Below are positions 8,837 to 18,390 of a stretch of 58,196 bases of DNA, piece after piece. Position 1 is the stretch's first letter; each line of letters starts with the position of its first letter. The translations under genes and the position numbers were made by a program. Location: assembly GCA_036567985.1 (NCBI GenBank), contig DATCTK010000020.1:1-58196 (forward strand). The letters run 5' to 3'. The stretch comes from SZUA-229 sp036567985 (GTDB taxonomy: Bacteria > Pseudomonadota > Gammaproteobacteria > SZUA-229). The notes beneath the pieces are model-generated. The model was not told the origin of the DNA. It searched no databases and saw only the letters and a program-made list of their open reading frames with translations.

Positions 8837-9707
8837 GTCGCTTATAACTCGGTTTATTCTGCAGGATCTCGCGAATCAGTCGCCCATACCATTTATTCTT
8901 ATGATCACCGGGAATAATCTTGATTCGCTTCATGGTGTCAGGATCAACAGCATGCTGTCCACGGTACAGATACAATATCTCTTCAATAAAAACCGCTCGA
9001 TGTCCTGCCATCTCCAGCATGGGGAAAAACAGCACCTTATCATCCATACGCCGGATATACTTACCCGATGGCTCCAATAGCTCCTGTAATTTTATCTGCC
9101 GCCAGTTTAACCAGCTTTTTAGCCTGCCTTTTAGCAGCGATTTCTTAACAGTCCGCTTTAATTCCTGCGGCGTGATAGTCAGGTCGTCAAATCGGATCTG
9201 TTTAAACAGCTTGTATTTGAATGTTTTTAGATGTGAGGCATGCCATTTTGCGTACCTGAATGCATTCTGCCGAATAACCTTATCGCTGTAGGCGCGGCAC
9301 ATACGCGCACGCACTCCCATGCCATTCAGGTGACTCCCATAGGTCAACAATGCATTTTTATCTATGTATATATCAAGCACTCTCTGCAACACGCTCTCAT
9401 GCGCAAGCCTGTCGTCACCATCCACAATCAGTACGATATCCTCATCATCGGGATTAACACTGACCAGCGCATCCACCACATTTCTGACCTTGTATTTCTT
9501 TTCACTATTCACTATCAGGCTAAAGCGGGGGTCATCATTGATAGCCTGCCGCGCCACGGACACTGAATGATCGGTTGACAAATCATCCACCAGCACACAG
9601 TGAAAATTCTGATAACTCTGCTGTTTTAACATATCAATGTGCTCTAATACTTCATCCTGCGCATTGAACATAACAGAGACAATATAAAATCTGACACCCA
9701 TAATCAC
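8820..9707 (-). CDS. Family 2 glycosyltransferase
   Basis: 295-aa GT-A fold enzyme. The N-terminus FYIVSVMFNAQDEVLEHIDML plus CVLVDDLSTDHSV is the nucleotide-sugar binding region. IVLIVDGDDRL (about residue 90-100) carries the DxD-type metal site. No membrane segment is evident. Its end overlaps tmcA by 17 bases on the same strand, so the two may be co-transcribed, although a functional link is not obvious. The start is at ATG 9707 or the in-frame ATG two codons on. The acceptor is unknown, but cell-surface glycan synthesis is the usual role of the family. Confidence 0.82.
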   Translation of the reverse strand: MIMGVRFYIVSVMFNAQDEVLEHIDMLKQQSYQNFHCVLVDDLSTDHSVSVARQAINDDPRFSLIVNSEKKYKVRNVVDALVSVNPDDEDIVLIVDGDDRLAHESVLQRVLDIYIDKNALLTYGSHLNGMGVRARMCRAYSDKVIRQNAFRYAKWHASHLKTFKYKLFKQIRFDDLTITPQELKRTVKKSLLKGRLKSWLNWRQIKLQELLEPSGKYIRRMDDKVLFFPMLEMAGHRAVFIEEILYLYRGQHAVDPDTMKRIKIIPGDHKNKWYGRLIREILQNKPSYKRLDPGF

Positions 9708-9795
9708 TCACTTAAGCAGATAAATAATCTGCGCGCATTTTATCACAGCTTATTTTATAAACCGCAATCTAAGCAGGTGAATTACATTAAAACCA

Positions 9796-10111
9796 CTAGG
9801 GTACCTCTGAATAATGATGACATATCTCTGGCTTACAGGTGTGTTCGCAATCAAGGCAGTGTTTTGAAAGCATGCTAGAGCCTGGTGAAAAACGCTAACG
9901 CAGAGTGCGGGCACACCTGTAAGCCCCGTAGGGCGAGGCCTGAAGCGCACATCTACCGTGTGGCCTACATGGATGTAGGTCAGGGGCGTGAGCAGGAGCG
10001 GAAGCTTTGTGCTTCTTGTGAAGGACCTGGCCATTCACTGCGAAGCACGCCTTGTAGATGCACGCTTCAGATCTCGCAGAGACATATCAGCATTGTTCAG
10101 ATGCCCCCTGG
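9796..10111. mobile_element. MITE-like structured inverted-repeat element, copy 1
   Basis: 316-bp element repeated at 44593-44923. The ends are imperfect 34-bp inverted repeats (26 of 34 matching here; left end starts CTAGGGTACCTCTGAA). Inside are a 14-bp perfect inverted repeat (9830-9843 with 9912-9925), a 17-bp near-perfect one (about 9940-9956 with 10054-10070, 15 of 17) and a small hairpin CCTACAT/ATGTAGG (9964-9979). It carries no gene, and the frames through it are not conserved as protein. No clear target-site duplication was found. It is likely a non-autonomous element moved by a transposase encoded elsewhere. Confidence 0.75.
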
Positions 10112-10253
10112 ATGTTCTATAATTGTGCAATAGACGATCAGGACCCAGACGGTATTATCCACCGCCTGCCATTGATGGCACTGTAACGCACCACAGGCGT
10201 ATTAACTAACGACCAGCCAACTAGCAATCACTTTCCAGCAGGACCCGATCAAT

Positions 10254-12806
10254 TTGAATTTAAACCCCGCCAACCGTCATAAACATCACACTGCAGCGCG
10301 AAGTCTGGTGTCACAATATATACGGGTTGCCTCCCTGCTGGGGGCACTGGTGTTACTCGGCACAGCATTCGGCTACTTCAATGTCATTAGCACATCCAAC
10401 AGCCTGCAAAATCGTGCTGAGACCACCTCACGTATTCTCGGCCTGACCGCAGAAATCCGCCGTTATACCAGTGAAGCCATACTCGCAGTGCAGGCATTTA
10501 TGCTTGACCCGGATCAGCAGGCACATCAACAGCGTCTGCAACAGGCTGTGGACCGCTCGGAAGCCATCCTGCAAATGATTGACGAAGAAGCTTTTATTGC
10601 TCAATTCAAGTTGCAACAGTCGACACAACAGCTCGGCTTTGACCTGCGACGACTGCGAAGCCTCTCTGAAGAGCTGTTTAAGGTGAGAACCTCGGCCAAT
10701 ATCCAGTACCCGGCACTGGCCATCTCGTCTGAAGTCATGCACCCGATTCGCAACGAGATCATCAGTATTCTTAATTTAACCATTCTCGAATACCAGGAAG
10801 ATCCACAGCTTAACACCCGCTCCGAGGACTACCAGCTGCTTAATGAAACCCTGCTGGCATGGACTACTACCCTGGCAGAATACCGCCTTTACCTTACAAA
10901 TCGCATGGGATCATTTGACCCGCTACGCCTGCTCGAACATGCCGACAGCGTGAACACCCATTTACAGCGGGTCAGGTCACTTTCGACTGAAATTCAGAAA
11001 CTTAAACAGCAGGGTCGCCTGGGCTTTCAGGGAAGCCAGTTGGTGATTCGCCTGCCTTCGCTGATCGATCGCTGGCAGAGTGCATTTAACGGCGTGCAGG
11101 AAATCAATCACAGCGGCGTCTGGCGCCAGGATATCAACCTGCTCACTAACAAGCTTGAACCGCTGTATAACGCGATTAATCTTGAACTTAATTTGATAGA
11201 TGAAAAGATCAACAAGGTTTATGAGGAAACCATAACCCAGCAAACCTCGGCCAGTAGCACACAAAGCGGTATTCTTAGCGGTATTATTCTACTGTTTCTT
11301 ATCTATATCATTTTTTCTATCAAGCTACTACAGCGATTTATTATTAAACCCATCGCCACAATCGCCAGGGCACTTAAGGATGAAGCCTATCAGCACGGTG
11401 GTTTTCACACGCTGCAGCTGACCCGCACACAGGAAACACAGGACCTGATAGATGCTTTTTCCGAGATGAGCCAGCAGGTTCACAAACGTCAGAACGAGCT
11501 GGAATTCCAGGCCATGCACGACTCGCTCACGGGTTTACCCAATCGCCTGATGCTGCAACAGCGACTTGAATATCACCTGTTGATTGCCACCCGCGAACAA
11601 CAGAACCTGATCTTTATGATGCTGGACCTGAATCGCTTCAAGGAAATCAACGACACCCTCGGGCATCACATAGGCGACAGTTTGCTGGTGATGGTGGGCG
11701 AGCGTATTTCAAATCGGCTGCGCAGTGTTGACACCATTGCTCGACTGGGTGGTGATGAGTTTGCCATCCTTCTGCCAAACACCAATCGACAGCAGGCGGC
11801 AATTGCTGCGGAAAATATCCATAACTGTCTTGAAGAAACCTTTATGGTTAATCAGTTTGAACTGCAGATCAGCTCCAGTATTGGCATTGCCGAATACCCG
11901 GCAGATGGCCGGGACAGCCATAAACTGATGCAGCATGCCGATGTTGCCATGTATATATCCAAGCGCGAGAAAACCCGGTATCACTATTACAATGCCACTG
12001 AAGACAGTCACTCGGTCAGTCGCCTGTCACTGGGTTCTGATCTGAAACTGGCAATTGAAAAGAATTTATTAAGCCTTCACTATCAACCCAAATACCAGCT
12101 GAGCAGCGGCAAAATTATCGGCGCGGAAGCCCTGCTAAGATGGGACCATCCGCAATCGGGCTTTATTACACCCGAGGTCATTATCAGCCTGGCAGAAGAC
12201 ATGGGCATGATCAACGAACTCAGCCGCTGGGTTATCAGTCAAGCGCTGGATTTCTGCGGCCGAAAAAAACAACAGGGGTATGAATTATCGATTTCAATTA
12301 ACCTGTCGGTACAGAACTTACGTGACCCTGAGCTCGAACACTTTATCGAGAAACACATTAAGGACAACCAGCTGAATAGCCATTGCATCAGTTTTGAGAT
12401 CACGGAAAGCGCGATGATGACCAGTCCGGAAAAATCCATACAGGCACTCAACAAATTACACCGACTGGGAGTGGGCCTTTCCGTGGATGATTTCGGCACC
12501 GGCTTCTCTTCCCTCGCCTATCTTAAACTACTGCCGGTAAATGAACTGAAAATCGACAAGTCATTTATTATGGATATGGAGCAGGATGAAAGTGACAGAC
12601 TGATAGTACGTTCCACCATTGAACTGAGCCACAACCTTGGTCTCAATGTGGTGGCTGAGGGCGTGGAAACCCGGCACTGCTGGGATATGCTCTACTCAAT
12701 GGGCTGCGATACCGCCCAGGGCTATTATATGTCAAAGCCGCTGGATGACATCCGCTTCAGCCAGCTGCTTAAACACCGGCCAATGATCACCCCGCAACAA
12801 CAGTAA
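10254..12806 (+). CDS. Membrane-bound GGDEF-EAL cyclic-di-GMP protein
   Basis: 850-aa bifunctional-type diguanylate cyclase/phosphodiesterase. A membrane segment near residues 25-45 and another near 340-358 enclose a ~290-residue periplasmic helical sensor region. GGDEF (RLGGDEFAILL, about residue 495) is intact. It is preceded by an RxxD inhibitory-site motif (RSVD, five residues upstream), so feedback inhibition by c-di-GMP is plausible. The EAL domain has AEALLRWDHP, ITESAMM and VDDFGTGFSSLAYL, all with expected acidic residues. The chosen start is TTG with AGCAGGA upstream, because no ATG lies before the first membrane segment. Which activity dominates cannot be told from sequence. Confidence 0.88.
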   Translation: MNLNPANRHKHHTAARSLVSQYIRVASLLGALVLLGTAFGYFNVISTSNSLQNRAETTSRILGLTAEIRRYTSEAILAVQAFMLDPDQQAHQQRLQQAVDRSEAILQMIDEEAFIAQFKLQQSTQQLGFDLRRLRSLSEELFKVRTSANIQYPALAISSEVMHPIRNEIISILNLTILEYQEDPQLNTRSEDYQLLNETLLAWTTTLAEYRLYLTNRMGSFDPLRLLEHADSVNTHLQRVRSLSTEIQKLKQQGRLGFQGSQLVIRLPSLIDRWQSAFNGVQEINHSGVWRQDINLLTNKLEPLYNAINLELNLIDEKINKVYEETITQQTSASSTQSGILSGIILLFLIYIIFSIKLLQRFIIKPIATIARALKDEAYQHGGFHTLQLTRTQETQDLIDAFSEMSQQVHKRQNELEFQAMHDSLTGLPNRLMLQQRLEYHLLIATREQQNLIFMMLDLNRFKEINDTLGHHIGDSLLVMVGERISNRLRSVDTIARLGGDEFAILLPNTNRQQAAIAAENIHNCLEETFMVNQFELQISSSIGIAEYPADGRDSHKLMQHADVAMYISKREKTRYHYYNATEDSHSVSRLSLGSDLKLAIEKNLLSLHYQPKYQLSSGKIIGAEALLRWDHPQSGFITPEVIISLAEDMGMINELSRWVISQALDFCGRKKQQGYELSISINLSVQNLRDPELEHFIEKHIKDNQLNSHCISFEITESAMMTSPEKSIQALNKLHRLGVGLSVDDFGTGFSSLAYLKLLPVNELKIDKSFIMDMEQDESDRLIVRSTIELSHNLGLNVVAEGVETRHCWDMLYSMGCDTAQGYYMSKPLDDIRFSQLLKHRPMITPQQQ

Positions 12807-12811
12807 CGCTA

Positions 12812-13351
12812 CTACCAGATCAGATCATCCGGCACCTGGAAGTCCGCATAGGGATCATCCTCTTCCAGCTGTTTATCTTCCGGCTCAAATATAATCACAC
12901 GTTTTTCATTACGTTGCTTTATCTTCTCTGCCACCGACAGGGGCACCAGCTCGTAACGGCCATCGATGCGCGCCAGCGCCAGCGTACCGTCTATTAACTG
13001 CTGTTTCATCTGCTGATTAATGTAGATGCGCTTTACTTTCCTGTCATGCTCGAAGTTATAGACCAGGTCACAGCTGTCATCGCGCTGGAGCATATGCTCC
13101 AGAATCATCTGATTTATTTCTGCCGATATGGCCCTGGCCCTGGCCTGTTGCTGCTTTTTCTCATTTAACTCACGATCTCTCTGCGCCTTTTCCTGCACGG
13201 CTTTCTGCGCCCTCAGCGCCGCCTCATCCAGCACCGGCTTTTTGCTTTTCTGCTGTTTTTTCTTTTTCTGCTTTTCCTTATTAACCTGCTGCACCTGCTG
13301 CTTACTCACCAGCCCGGCTTTTAACAGCTGCTCCTGAAAAGGGTTACTCAT
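12812..13351 (-). CDS. DUF2058 family protein (YaiL-like)
   Basis: 179-aa soluble protein matching the DUF2058 family in plan. The N-terminus is MSNPFQEQLLKAGLVSKQQ, a very lysine/glutamine-rich coiled segment follows (residues 25-75), then a small C-terminal domain with YNFEHDRKVKRIYIN and ending in DDPYADFQVPDDLIW. The function of the family is not established, though the basic stretch suggests nucleic-acid or ribosome contact. It is convergent with the GGDEF-EAL gene, with 5 bases between their ends. Confidence 0.8.
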   Translation of the reverse strand: MSNPFQEQLLKAGLVSKQQVQQVNKEKQKKKKQQKSKKPVLDEAALRAQKAVQEKAQRDRELNEKKQQQARARAISAEINQMILEHMLQRDDSCDLVYNFEHDRKVKRIYINQQMKQQLIDGTLALARIDGRYELVPLSVAEKIKQRNEKRVIIFEPEDKQLEEDDPYADFQVPDDLIW

Positions 13352-13985
13352 AATCTGTCTCTCAATGTCTGGTTGGCGTTATACTCACGCTCAGACAGGC
13401 CATTTTACTGCATAATTCTTAATTAATCAGTTGATTGCCAAAAATCCTGCTTAACTGCACAATGCCGACTGGCTCAACAGCTGCAGCACATGGGCCTGGG
13501 GGTAGCCAGCCTGAGATCACCCCTCAATTATGTCGATTCCACGCCAGTCTGGAGAGTTTAATACCCGCAGGCACCGCCACCGAAGTGAGTGTACAGCCAT
13601 ATAGCCTGCCCAGCCTGTCCGAGCTGACTGACATGCTGGTGACGATTTTTCCCAGCAAGCCCCTCACTTCAATGCTCGAGGGGCAAACACTGCAGGTTGT
13701 GATGTCTGCTGCGACCTGGTGGCCGCCAAACTGGTGGATCGCCGGATGGTTAAGTTAAAGCTGAACTGCTACAGGTCAGCAATGAATCAAACAGTTGCAC
13801 ACTGAATAATTCATCTATACCTCTTTATACCAGGCATTAAAGACACCAGCGGCAACAACTAAAAAACACCATCTTGCAAGAGATCACACCGCCATATCAG
13901 TTATTACTTATGCATCAGTGGTATATCTACTGTAACTCAATCATAATTACCTGAAACCGAACATAACCTGACAGGGCTTTAATAG
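13352..13985. other. Long intergenic stretch, possible decayed gene at 13435-13800
   Basis: 634 bases without a convincing gene. A 107-codon plus frame (13435-13758) exists. The coding-like character moves between frames: about 13436-13545 reads CRLAQQLQHMGLGVASL in one frame, while 13695-13800 reads CDLVAAKLVDRRMVKLK in another. This fits a pseudogene with stops and frameshifts, but I cannot identify the ancestor. The promoter for the MscS-like gene should lie in 13800-13985, where sequence is A+T-rich. Confidence 0.35.
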
Positions 13986-15317
13986 ATGGCGGATCTACCT
14001 GACAAAACCCAACTTACCGAACTACTCGACGGCGCCTTACTGCAGCTGCACAGCGCATTGCAATCACCTGAAATCTGGATACAGCTGGGCGTCATTATTA
14101 CGGTATATTTTCTCGCCAGTACACTGTTTACCCCACAGCTACAGCGCGCACTGGTGCGACTGGGTACCGTCAGCGATCGCATAAGCCGCTTACATCCACT
14201 GGTGGTGGCACTCAATGAATTTGCTAATACGCTTGTCTGGTTAATCCTGCAATGGAGTGCCATCCACCTCTATAACTATCTGGGACATAGCCATCAGTTA
14301 CTGCTGCCCGTGGCCAGCCTGCTCAGTGCCTGGCTGCTGATTCGCATCGCCACCAGGCTCCTGAAAAGCAAAACTGTGTCACGCCTGGTCGCCGGCATTG
14401 CCTGGACCCTGGCTATTCTAAATATTAGCGGCCTGCTCGGCCCGGCACTGGCACTGCTCGACAGTTTTTCTATCACCCTGGGCGCAGTGCGCATCTCGCC
14501 GCTAATAATCATCAAGGCCGGTATCCTGCTGTGGCTTTCGCTGTGGCTATCCAGCGTTTTATCCGGTTTTCTCGATCGCCGCCTGGAAACCTCGGAAACC
14601 ATCACCCCGGCGATGCGAGTACTCAGCGTCAAGCTATTACATATTGCACTGATTACCGCCGCGATTCTGATCACCTTTTCCGCCGTGGGCATCAACCTCA
14701 CCGCACTGGCTGTGTTTGGTGGCGCACTGGGCGTAGGTCTGGGTTTTGGTCTGCAGAAAATATTTTCCAACCTGGTGAGTGGCGTCATCCTGCTGATGGA
14801 TCGCTCGATCAAACCCGGCGATACCATCGCAATTGGCCAGACTTTTGGCTGGATTAATCATTTGAGTGCACGTTATGTCTCGGTGATTACCCGCGATGGT
14901 ATCGAGCACCTGATTCCCAATGAAATACTCATCACCGAGCGGGTTGAAAACTGGTCCTACAGTGACAACCTGGTTCGCCTGCGCCTGCCAGTGGGCATCT
15001 CCTACAAGTCCGATGTGCGCAAGGCGATTGAGCTTTGTGTTGAGGCAGCACTGGCAACACCGCGCATTATGCCCGAGCCGGTACCCCGTTGTTTACTGAA
15101 AGGTTTCGGTGACAGTTCCGTGGACCTTGAACTGCGCGTATGGATCAATGATCCACCCAATGGTCGCGCCAATGTGCTAAGTGATATCCTGCTTGGCATC
15201 TGGGATCGTTTTCATGAACACGGTATTGAAATTCCATTCCCGCAACGCGACCTGCATATCCGCAGCGGCCTGGAACATATCAACAAACCGGACGACAAAA
15301 CAGGAGACGAGGCATGA
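13986..15317 (+). CDS. Mechanosensitive channel of the MscS family
   Basis: 443-aa inner-membrane protein with about six hydrophobic segments before the MscS core. The pore-lining helix and beta domain are recognisable: GGALGVGLGFGLQKIFSNLVSGVILLMDRSIKPGDTIAIG around residues 245-285. Then follow TRDGIEHLIPNEILI and the C-terminal alpha/beta vestibule. It should open on membrane tension to release solutes in hypo-osmotic shock. The downstream CorA-type gene starts within its stop (ATGATG), so the two are translationally coupled, which suggests a shared ion or osmotic role. Confidence 0.88.
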   Translation: MADLPDKTQLTELLDGALLQLHSALQSPEIWIQLGVIITVYFLASTLFTPQLQRALVRLGTVSDRISRLHPLVVALNEFANTLVWLILQWSAIHLYNYLGHSHQLLLPVASLLSAWLLIRIATRLLKSKTVSRLVAGIAWTLAILNISGLLGPALALLDSFSITLGAVRISPLIIIKAGILLWLSLWLSSVLSGFLDRRLETSETITPAMRVLSVKLLHIALITAAILITFSAVGINLTALAVFGGALGVGLGFGLQKIFSNLVSGVILLMDRSIKPGDTIAIGQTFGWINHLSARYVSVITRDGIEHLIPNEILITERVENWSYSDNLVRLRLPVGISYKSDVRKAIELCVEAALATPRIMPEPVPRCLLKGFGDSSVDLELRVWINDPPNGRANVLSDILLGIWDRFHEHGIEIPFPQRDLHIRSGLEHINKPDDKTGDEA

Positions 15318-16288
15318 TGCAGTTTATGCTATGCGGCCCGCAATCCTGCCAGCTGGGTGGTGAGGAACTGCTTGCCCAATGGAAAGCAGCGGGGGAAACA
15401 GAAAAACAGGATAGCTGGTTATGGCTGGACTTATACGACGAGGATGAAGCCAGTGAGCGCAGCTTTCTGCTCCAGCATTTTGCACTGGATGAAGCCGCGG
15501 TTATTGAAGCGCAGCGGCAACGGCATCCACCCAGTTACGAAGTATGTGAAGAGTCATTATACCTGTTACTTAAACCACTGGATGCAGAGTCCCACTCACT
15601 GGATTTTAACACCCTGCAACTGGCACTGTTTGCCGGCGACGACTTTCTGATTACACGGCACTCCAGGCATTCACCCTATCTGGCGCATCTGTGGAACAGC
15701 ATGCAACGGCAGCCGCACGAAATGCAAGGTCCCATGGATATTGTTATTGCCATGAGTAAAAGGGTAGCGGAACGCTACGGTCAGGTATTACTGGATCTGG
15801 AACAGCGCCTGGATGTGATTGAAGATGAACTGTTTGAACGCAGCGGTGACAAACTGATGAAGGAACTGGTCGGCTATAACACCGGCCTGCGTAAAATGCA
15901 TCGCATTCTGACCTATTATGTTAATGTATATGACGGCCTGCGTAATGACCTGCTAAAACAGAAAAACCCACAGCATGCCGCCTTTGACGAGGTGTACACA
16001 CTGGTCGAGCGCTTTAACAGCTTATCTACGCTCTACCAGAATGTGATTACCGACCTGATTGAAGCCTATATCAGCCTTAATGGCCATCGCCTCAACCAGA
16101 TTATGAAAGTACTCACCGTGGTGACAGTGATTTTTGTACCCCTAACCCTGCTGGTCGGCATCTACGGCATGAACTTCGAAAATATGCCCGAGCTGAAAAG
16201 CGAAAACGGTTATTATATTCTGTTATCTGCAATGTCCGGTATCGCTGTCATGATGCTGTACCTGTTTCGCCGGGTGCGCTGGTTATAA
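15314..16288 (+). CDS. CorA/ZntB family divalent cation transporter
   Basis: 324 aa. It has a large N-terminal cytosolic domain, a long helix rich in charged residues (about 130-270), and two C-terminal membrane helices. Between them is the signature YGMNFENMPEL, where GMN is the selectivity motif of CorA channels. ZntB relatives, which move Zn2+, share this plan and I cannot separate the two from sequence alone. A 4-base overlap with the MscS-like gene implies one transcript. Confidence 0.87.
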   Translation: MMQFMLCGPQSCQLGGEELLAQWKAAGETEKQDSWLWLDLYDEDEASERSFLLQHFALDEAAVIEAQRQRHPPSYEVCEESLYLLLKPLDAESHSLDFNTLQLALFAGDDFLITRHSRHSPYLAHLWNSMQRQPHEMQGPMDIVIAMSKRVAERYGQVLLDLEQRLDVIEDELFERSGDKLMKELVGYNTGLRKMHRILTYYVNVYDGLRNDLLKQKNPQHAAFDEVYTLVERFNSLSTLYQNVITDLIEAYISLNGHRLNQIMKVLTVVTVIFVPLTLLVGIYGMNFENMPELKSENGYYILLSAMSGIAVMMLYLFRRVRWL

Positions 16289-16400
16289 ACGTATAACAGA
16301 CACATTAATAAAAAACTATACACATTAACGATAGACGACACCTGTTATATCACGAGTGACTGACTCAGACAGACACGGCTAATCAAGAAAAGGTTGTACT

Positions 16401-17306
16401 ATGAAAATTGCAATTTTATCACGCAACAGAAAGCTCTACTCCACACGCCGCCTGATTGAAGCCTGTGAACAGCGTGGCCATGAAGCGATGGTGCTGGATG
16501 CATTGCGTTCCTATATGGAAGTGGTACCCAGCAAGCCGGAAATTCATTTCAAGGGTGAAACCCTGGAACCCTTTGATGCGGTAATTCCCCGTATCGGTGC
16601 CTCAATCACATTTTATGGCACGGCGGTACTGCGCCAGTTTGAAATGATGGGTGCGTTTCCACTGAATGAATCAGTGGCCATCTCCCGTTCCCGCGACAAG
16701 CTGCGCTCAATGCAGCTACTGGCACGCAAGGGGGTCGGCCTGCCCAGCACCGGTTTCGCTCACCACCCGGATGATATTCAGGACCTGATTAAAATGGTTG
16801 GCGGCGCGCCACTGGTGATCAAACTGCTGGAAGGCACCCAGGGCATAGGCGTGGTACTGGCGGAAACCCGCAAAGCGGCAGAAAGTGTAATCGAAGCCTT
16901 TATGGGTTTAAAAGCCAACATTCTGGTACAGGAATATATCAAGGAAGCCGGCGGTGCAGATATACGCTGCCTGGTGATAGGCGACAAGGTGGTAGCAGCA
17001 ATGAAACGTCAGGCGCTGCCAGGCGAATTCCGTTCCAATCTACACCGTGGCGGCTCAGCCTCACTGATTAAAATCACCCCGGCGGAGCGCAAAACCGCGG
17101 TCAAGGCCGCCAAGATCATGGGGCTGAATGTCGCCGGGGTCGATTTACTGCGTTCCGAACGTGGCCCGTTGGTCATGGAAGTCAACTCCTCACCAGGGCT
17201 GGAAGGCATCGAAGCTTCAACCGGTAAAGACATTGCCGGTATGATTATCGATTTTATTGAAAAAAACGCCCAGCCAAATAAAACGCGCACCAAAGGCAAG
17301 GGATAA
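16401..17306 (+). CDS. rimK: RimK-type ribosomal protein S6 glutamate ligase
   Basis: ATP-grasp ligase that adds glutamates to the C-terminus of ribosomal protein S6. The 301-aa protein starts MKIAILSRNRKLYSTRRLIEA, as in E. coli RimK. It has the ATP-grasp blocks VIKLLEGTQGIGV and VQEYIKEAGGADIRCLVIG, the R-x-N segment GEFRSNLHRGG, and the metal-binding end VMEVNSSPGLEGIE. An AAAAGG-type ribosome site precedes ATG. The next gene, an AstE-like zinc hydrolase, starts 4 bases after the stop, a pairing seen in many gammaproteobacteria. Confidence 0.93.
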   Translation: MKIAILSRNRKLYSTRRLIEACEQRGHEAMVLDALRSYMEVVPSKPEIHFKGETLEPFDAVIPRIGASITFYGTAVLRQFEMMGAFPLNESVAISRSRDKLRSMQLLARKGVGLPSTGFAHHPDDIQDLIKMVGGAPLVIKLLEGTQGIGVVLAETRKAAESVIEAFMGLKANILVQEYIKEAGGADIRCLVIGDKVVAAMKRQALPGEFRSNLHRGGSASLIKITPAERKTAVKAAKIMGLNVAGVDLLRSERGPLVMEVNSSPGLEGIEASTGKDIAGMIIDFIEKNAQPNKTRTKGKG

Positions 17307-17310
17307 ATTA

Positions 17311-18378
17311 ATGACGCAACAGACTGACGACACGGATTTCAAAATCAATGGTATCAGTATCAAGCCGGGCACACGCACAACGGTAGAATTACCCGCCGGC
17401 CGACTTTATACCCAGGCACCGATGAGTATTCCGGTGCATGTGATTCGTGGCAAAAAATCCGGGCCGCGGCTGTTTATCAGTGCCGCCATGCACGGTGATG
17501 AAATCAACGGCGTGGAAGTCATTCGTCGTCTGTTAAAACATTCAGCCCTGAAACGTTTACGCGGCACCATTATCGCGGTGCCGATTGTCAACATTCACGG
17601 CCTGATCAGCCACTCCCGTTATTTACCCGACCGTCGCGACCTTAATCGCTCGTTTCCCGGTACCGACAAGGGCTCCCTTGCCGCACGGCTTGCCAATCTG
17701 TTTATGCAGGAAATTGTGCGTAAAAGCACACACGGCATCGACATTCATACCGGCGCCATTCACCGCAGCAACCTGCCACAGATACGCGCCAACCTGGAAG
17801 ACCCGGAAACCGAACGACTGGCACGTGCCTTCGATGTACCGGTACTGATTTCATCCAATATTCGCGATGGCTCGTTACGTGAAGCAGCGGCGGAATATGG
17901 TATCCCCATGTTGCTCTATGAAGCAGGTGAGGCGCTGCGCTTCGATGAAGTATCCATACGCGCCGGGGTCAAGGGCATTATCAAGGTGATGCGCGCACTG
18001 GAGATGATTCCACCTTCCAGCAGCAAGGTTAAAAAGCAGCATTACGAACCGGTGATTGCCCGCTCCAGCTCATGGATGCGCGCACCGGACAGCGGCATAC
18101 TACGCGCCATGGTACCGCTTGGTGGCATTGTAAAAAAAGGCACCTTGTTGGGTATAGTGTCCGATCCATTCGGCTCACGTGAAGCCTTGCTGACCGCGAG
18201 TTTCAGCGGCATTGTGATTGGCCGCACCAATCTACCGCTGGTGAATGAAGGCGATGCCCTCTACCACATTGCACGCTTCGAGGACATCCAGGAAGTCGAG
18301 GCCAAGGTGGATAATTTCCAGGATGAGCATTTGCCACAACTGGAACCATCACCCACACCGGAGAGTCCGATTATCTAA
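17311..18378 (+). CDS. Succinylglutamate desuccinylase/aspartoacylase family zinc hydrolase (RimK-associated)
   Basis: 355-aa M14-like carboxypeptidase-fold enzyme. The zinc-site segments are AAMHGDEINGVEV (H-x-x-E, about residue 57-65) and IDIHTGAIHRSNLPQIRAN (H near 145). A C-terminal biotinyl/lipoyl-like domain follows with SSSWMRAPDSGILR and GTLLGIVSDPFG. The start at 17311 is chosen because it lies just after the rimK stop; an upstream in-frame ATG would overlap rimK by about 50 bases. The family name reflects homology only. Linkage to rimK suggests it acts on glutamylated or amidated peptides (inference). Confidence 0.82.
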   Translation: MTQQTDDTDFKINGISIKPGTRTTVELPAGRLYTQAPMSIPVHVIRGKKSGPRLFISAAMHGDEINGVEVIRRLLKHSALKRLRGTIIAVPIVNIHGLISHSRYLPDRRDLNRSFPGTDKGSLAARLANLFMQEIVRKSTHGIDIHTGAIHRSNLPQIRANLEDPETERLARAFDVPVLISSNIRDGSLREAAAEYGIPMLLYEAGEALRFDEVSIRAGVKGIIKVMRALEMIPPSSSKVKKQHYEPVIARSSSWMRAPDSGILRAMVPLGGIVKKGTLLGIVSDPFGSREALLTASFSGIVIGRTNLPLVNEGDALYHIARFEDIQEVEAKVDNFQDEHLPQLEPSPTPESPII

Positions 18379-18390
18379 CTGGCACAGCCC

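Noticed and set aside
9750..10034. 94-codon minus-strand ORF across the inverted-repeat element
   Set aside because: Its sequence is the reverse reading of the MITE. The matching frame in copy 2 begins and ends differently, so it is not a conserved protein.
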